A stretch of 56,286 nucleotides of DNA, taken from positions 1 to 56,286 of the forward strand of contig CABXNH010000004.1 of the NCBI GenBank assembly GCA_902513495.1, read 5' to 3'. The notes below the pieces were generated by a model that saw only the letters and a program-made list of their open reading frames with translations, had not been told where the DNA came from and made no database searches. The position numbers were made by a program, and so were the translations under genes. The DNA is from an uncultured Gammaproteobacteria bacterium (GTDB taxonomy: Bacteria > Pseudomonadota > Gammaproteobacteria > PS1 > Pseudothioglobaceae). Of the stretch, positions 54,276 to 56,286 are shown piece after piece. Positions within the stretch are counted from its first letter, which is position 1, and the number at the start of each line of letters is the position of its first letter.

Positions 54276-54362
54276 ATGAAATTGCTCAAGTTAGCACTAG
54301 CATTTTTTCTTTTGGCGATAATTATTCAAATTGTCTATGGTTTATGGGTGAATGTATTATGA
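54276..54362 (+). CDS. 28-residue single-helix peptide behind cassette promoter
   Basis: ATG 54276 is at the leaderless position of promoter copy 6. The peptide starts MKLLKLALAFFLLAIIIQIV and ends WVNVL; it is one hydrophobic helix. Its TGA overlaps the lipoprotein ATG (ATGA), so it may act mainly to carry ribosomes into the next gene. It lacks the cassette cysteine module. Confidence 0.5.
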   Translation: MKLLKLALAFFLLAIIIQIVYGLWVNVL

Positions 54363-54769
54363 AAAAACTACTCCTACTTTTATTACTATCTCTTGGCTTA
54401 ATTGGTTGCTCAAGTACAGCACCTTTACAAGTTGAGGTTGGTAGTGAATCTTATGACTGGAAGAAGTGGGATTGTTATGACCGATATGATGGTTATTATC
54501 TATTGAGTGTTGGATATATTCCTGAGATTTCAGACTCTAAAGGTGTCTTATTTCTAAAAGATGCTGAATCACCAATTGATACAACGCATACACTTGAAGG
54601 CGTTCAACACAGGTGGGATTGGGATGACTACTCAATAGTTATTCAGGCTAATGGAGGAGGTGCTTTCTATGATTTCTCTGGTGCTAAATCTGGCGAAACC
54701 AGAACTGCTAGGGAAGTGTACGAATGTACATCTAAGCCACTTGAGAAATTGATGTCGGATATTATTTGA
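54359..54769 (+). CDS. Putative lipoprotein of unknown function
   Basis: 136 residues from ATG 54359, with lipobox LIGC-S at about 18-21 after MKKLLLLLLLSLG. ATG 54344 is a possible longer start. The first ~24 nt match the cassette genes (ATGAAAAAACTACTCCTACT), but the rest does not. The mature part is aromatic- and acid-rich (SYDWKKWDCYDRYDGYYLL, HRWDWDDYSIVI) and has two further cysteines. No family recognised. Confidence 0.75.
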   Translation: MKKLLLLLLLSLGLIGCSSTAPLQVEVGSESYDWKKWDCYDRYDGYYLLSVGYIPEISDSKGVLFLKDAESPIDTTHTLEGVQHRWDWDDYSIVIQANGGGAFYDFSGAKSGETRTAREVYECTSKPLEKLMSDII

Positions 54770-55159
54770 TTATAACGATTAGGGGTTTACTGCGTGGGTA
54801 CTGTTAAGACTTTATTCTTTAGTTAAGCAAAGACCTTACTAGGCATCTATAAAGCCTACAGAGGGGCCTGAAACGACATCTTTCCATAGGTTTCCATTCA
54901 AAGTAAATCATCTAATTCTCTCACTCATCTTTTGATGGAAATGTATGGACGAGTGTGACTTAAGAATCTTTTTATATATGGGTTTGAGGTCGATTCACCT
55001 TACACATTTCTCAATACCCAAAAAAATGGGTATCGAATGGGTATCGGACGGGATGAAAGAAATTTCCATACAGCGTATCTTTAACGCCATGTCTTTCCAA
55101 TAAAGGGAAGATAGGCGCTTCAAATGAAGCATTTTATAACCCTTTTAAAAGGAGTTAAG
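54770..55159. other. Non-coding stretch with att-like repeats
   Basis: No convincing gene in 390 bp. AATGGGTATCG is perfectly repeated in tandem at 55025-55035 and 55036-55046, and ATACCCA (55014-55020) is inverted relative to them, forming a possible hairpin. Similar 11-bp-period repeats occur beside tRNA-Met at the other end of the region. No duplicated tRNA 3' end was found here. Confidence 0.5.
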
Positions 55160-55405
55160 ATGGAAATAATAAGTAGGTTGTTCGACACGCACCAAGTAGC
55201 TGAGATGTTTGGCATTGAGTCAAAGACTTTAGCAAATTCGAGAAGTTCTGGAGTTGGAATTGGTTCAATTCCATTCGTGAAGTTTGGACAAAACGGAGCT
55301 GTCCGTTATAGAGAGTCCGATGTATTAGATTACATCGAAGCAAATACTGTTAATCACACAGGAGAAGTAAAGGTTACATACTTTGGGTTGAAAAAAGTAA
55401 ATTAA
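55160..55405 (+). CDS. Excisionase/AlpA-like helix-turn-helix protein
   Basis: 81 residues from ATG 55160, chosen because AAGGAG precedes it (ATG 55124 is longer but lacks a site). RLFDTHQVAEMFGIESKTLAN followed by IPFVKFGQNGAVRYRESDVLDYIEA is the MerR-like winged-helix pattern of phage excisionases and AlpA-type regulators. It suggests a mobile element extending to the right. Whether it directs recombination or only transcription is not visible. Confidence 0.75.
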   Translation: MEIISRLFDTHQVAEMFGIESKTLANSRSSGVGIGSIPFVKFGQNGAVRYRESDVLDYIEANTVNHTGEVKVTYFGLKKVN

Positions 55406-55417
55406 ATAATAAAGTTC

Positions 55418-55446
55418 TTGACTTTGGGTCAACAAAAATGTTAACT
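55418..55446 (+). promoter_or_regulatory. Promoter with overlapping palindrome
   Basis: TTGACT (55418-55423), 17 bp, TTAACT (55441-55446) form a plausible sigma70 promoter. TTGAC-TTTGG-GTCAA (55418-55432) is a palindrome over the -35 and may be an operator, perhaps for the helix-turn-helix protein encoded just upstream. Confidence 0.4.
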
Positions 55447-55479
55447 TGATTATGACGCTATATGAACAGGGAGAATGTT

Positions 55480-55716
55480 ATGACAAGGGCAGCAAGTGAA
55501 ACAGACTTTGATTATAAAGACATTGATACTATGGAAACTGCATTATTAGTGGGGGCAGAACGGATACAGTATTTACCAGAACCGCTTGAGGAAGAGACCT
55601 CAGAAAAATTAACAGAGATTGCCGACTGGGGATTGCTTCTTACAAAGTTCGTAATTGAACAGGCAAGATATACAAGGTACTTGCTTATTAGAGAAGTACA
55701 AGAAACAGATCGATGA
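55480..55716 (+). CDS. Small acidic protein of unknown function
   Basis: 78 residues from ATG 55480 (GGGAGA upstream; ATG 55462 is the longer alternative). Acidic and mostly helical: MTRAASETDFDYKDIDTME, EPLEEETSEKLTEIADWG, ending in a basic segment. No motif recognised. Its TGA overlaps the next gene (ATGA), so the two are probably made together. Confidence 0.6.
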   Translation: MTRAASETDFDYKDIDTMETALLVGAERIQYLPEPLEEETSEKLTEIADWGLLLTKFVIEQARYTRYLLIREVQETDR

Positions 55717-56210
55717 TTTTAAAGATGTCTGAAGAACTTACAAAGAAAGAGGCGAAAAGAAAAAAATCTCTAGGTGAACTCGGAGAACTTTTTGGTATTA
55801 AGGCACTTGTTGATAACAAATTTGAGAAAATTGAAAATCTCAATGACACGAAAATGAATTATCCCTTTGCTGATTTATATGCAGAGAAAGATGGTAAAAA
55901 ATACGTCATTAGCATAAAGGCCAGAAACAAATACCAAAAAAATGGTAGGACTTTAAACTCTCGCTATAAACTCGGTAGCAATGCATACAGCAAGGCCAAG
56001 TATGCTGCAAAAGAAAAGGATGCAGAGGCATATTGGATGGCAGTGCAATTTGATGAGAAAACAGTTTCTATTTATTTTGGTTCATTAGCCGATCTTAACC
56101 AAAGTAATGGCATACCCCTGAAAAAATGTATGAATCGTACTGTTGGTAAATGTTTAGTAGAAGATAAAAAGCACTATTTTGACTTTAGTTATTTCGATAA
56201 CAAAGAATAG
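55713..56210 (+). CDS. Putative PD-(D/E)XK-fold nuclease-like protein
   Basis: 165 residues; ATG 55713 overlaps the preceding stop, with ATG 55725 as alternative. GELGELFGIKAL near the N-terminus, then FADLYAEKDGKKYVISIKARN, gives the order helix-Glu ... Asp ... x-I-K seen in PD-(D/E)XK nucleases, although the usual E/Q before the lysine is S here. The rest (YWMAVQFDEKTVSIYFGSL) fits the sheet of that fold. Possibly an element-borne endonuclease or an inactive relative. No methylase is visible nearby. Confidence 0.55.
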   Translation: MILKMSEELTKKEAKRKKSLGELGELFGIKALVDNKFEKIENLNDTKMNYPFADLYAEKDGKKYVISIKARNKYQKNGRTLNSRYKLGSNAYSKAKYAAKEKDAEAYWMAVQFDEKTVSIYFGSLADLNQSNGIPLKKCMNRTVGKCLVEDKKHYFDFSYFDNKE

Positions 56211-56223
56211 GTAAGGAGAGAAC

Positions 56224-56286
56224 ATGAAAGACAACAAAGACAGAGATGAAGTCCTAGCGGCGGTCAAGAAGGATGGCTGGGCTCTC
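56224..56286 (+). CDS. Start of a gene with a DUF4116-like repeat (runs off the right edge)
   Basis: ATG 56224 follows AAGGAG. The 21 visible residues include DEVLAAVKKDGWAL, which resembles the repeating unit of DUF4116 proteins (VL-x-AVK-x-DG-x-AL). Function unknown and the gene is incomplete. Confidence 0.5.
   Translation, partial: MKDNKDRDEVLAAVKKDGWAL

Noticed and set aside
54770-55159. Duplicate of the tRNA-Met 3' end marking the right attachment site
   Set aside because: No copy of the T-arm/acceptor sequence was found here by eye; only short similarity around CTTTA-CGCCAT, too weak to claim.
55418-55432. TTGAC-TTTGG-GTCAA as a fourth FNR box
   Set aside because: The spacer is 5 bp rather than the 4 bp of FNR sites, and it overlaps a -35 in an element-like region. 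A separate operator is more likely.

Overview
The window reads as chromosomal DNA of a low-GC gammaproteobacterium. Gene order matches that class in several places: tRNA-fMet/rimP/nusA/infB/rbfA/truB, tesA opposite ybbA-ybbP, and the pyrB/ruvX and rarA/fluC pairs. A complete respiratory nitrate reductase operon next to a complete cbb3 oxidase operon, AT-rich codon use and small intergenic gaps suggest a microaerobic or denitrifying marine lineage such as the SUP05/Thioglobus group. That placement is inference; there is no rRNA or sulfur-oxidation gene here to test it.

Layout. 1-1.03 kb: 5' part of a dipeptide-binding protein (dppA, minus). 1.3-10.9 kb: narK1-narK2-narGHJI (minus). 11.0-11.7 kb: a Crp/Fnr regulator with an unusual C-terminal four-cysteine tail. 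12.1-19.6 kb: ccoNOQP-ccoGHIS (plus). 19.6-20.1 kb: a predicted FNR-type promoter, a long leader and two tiny membrane-protein genes. 20.1-45.4 kb: ordinary housekeeping genes (ftsK, trxB, pyrB, ruvX, rarA, gshB, the nusA-infB operon, purD, rnhB, dolP, rsmI, tesA, ybbAP, coaE) and three tRNAs (Phe, fMet, Met). 45.4-56.3 kb: an accessory region that begins directly after tRNA-Met.

Respiration genes. Three FNR-like boxes lie in front of narK1, ccoN and the small-ORF transcript. Each is centred 41.5 bp upstream of the start predicted from a correctly placed -10 element. Together with the Fnr-type recognition residues of the regulator encoded between the two operons, this suggests one local oxygen- or nitric-oxide-responsive circuit that sets both the nitrate reductase and the high-affinity oxidase.

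Accessory region. The most unusual structure is an array of four genes encoding secreted proteins (45.7-54.2 kb). They share one block of about 190 bp: an upstream repeat, a palindrome (perfect in two copies, eroded or absent in the others), a -10 box exactly 6 bp before ATG (implying leaderless mRNA, in three of the four) and a 43-residue export module with two cysteines. After this block they diverge at once into unrelated bodies: a polysaccharide-lyase-like toroid, a GH5-like glycosidase, and two calcium-binding FG-GAP/VCBS propeller proteins. A fifth copy of the promoter drives a 28-codon ORF coupled to a lipoprotein gene, and a further copy is orphaned beside a cytochrome b561 gene. This looks like a promoter-plus-secretion-signal module that has been recombined onto different cargo genes. 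Short 11-bp tandem repeats near both ends and an excisionase-like gene at the right suggest tRNA-associated integration, but no integrase is visible inside the window.
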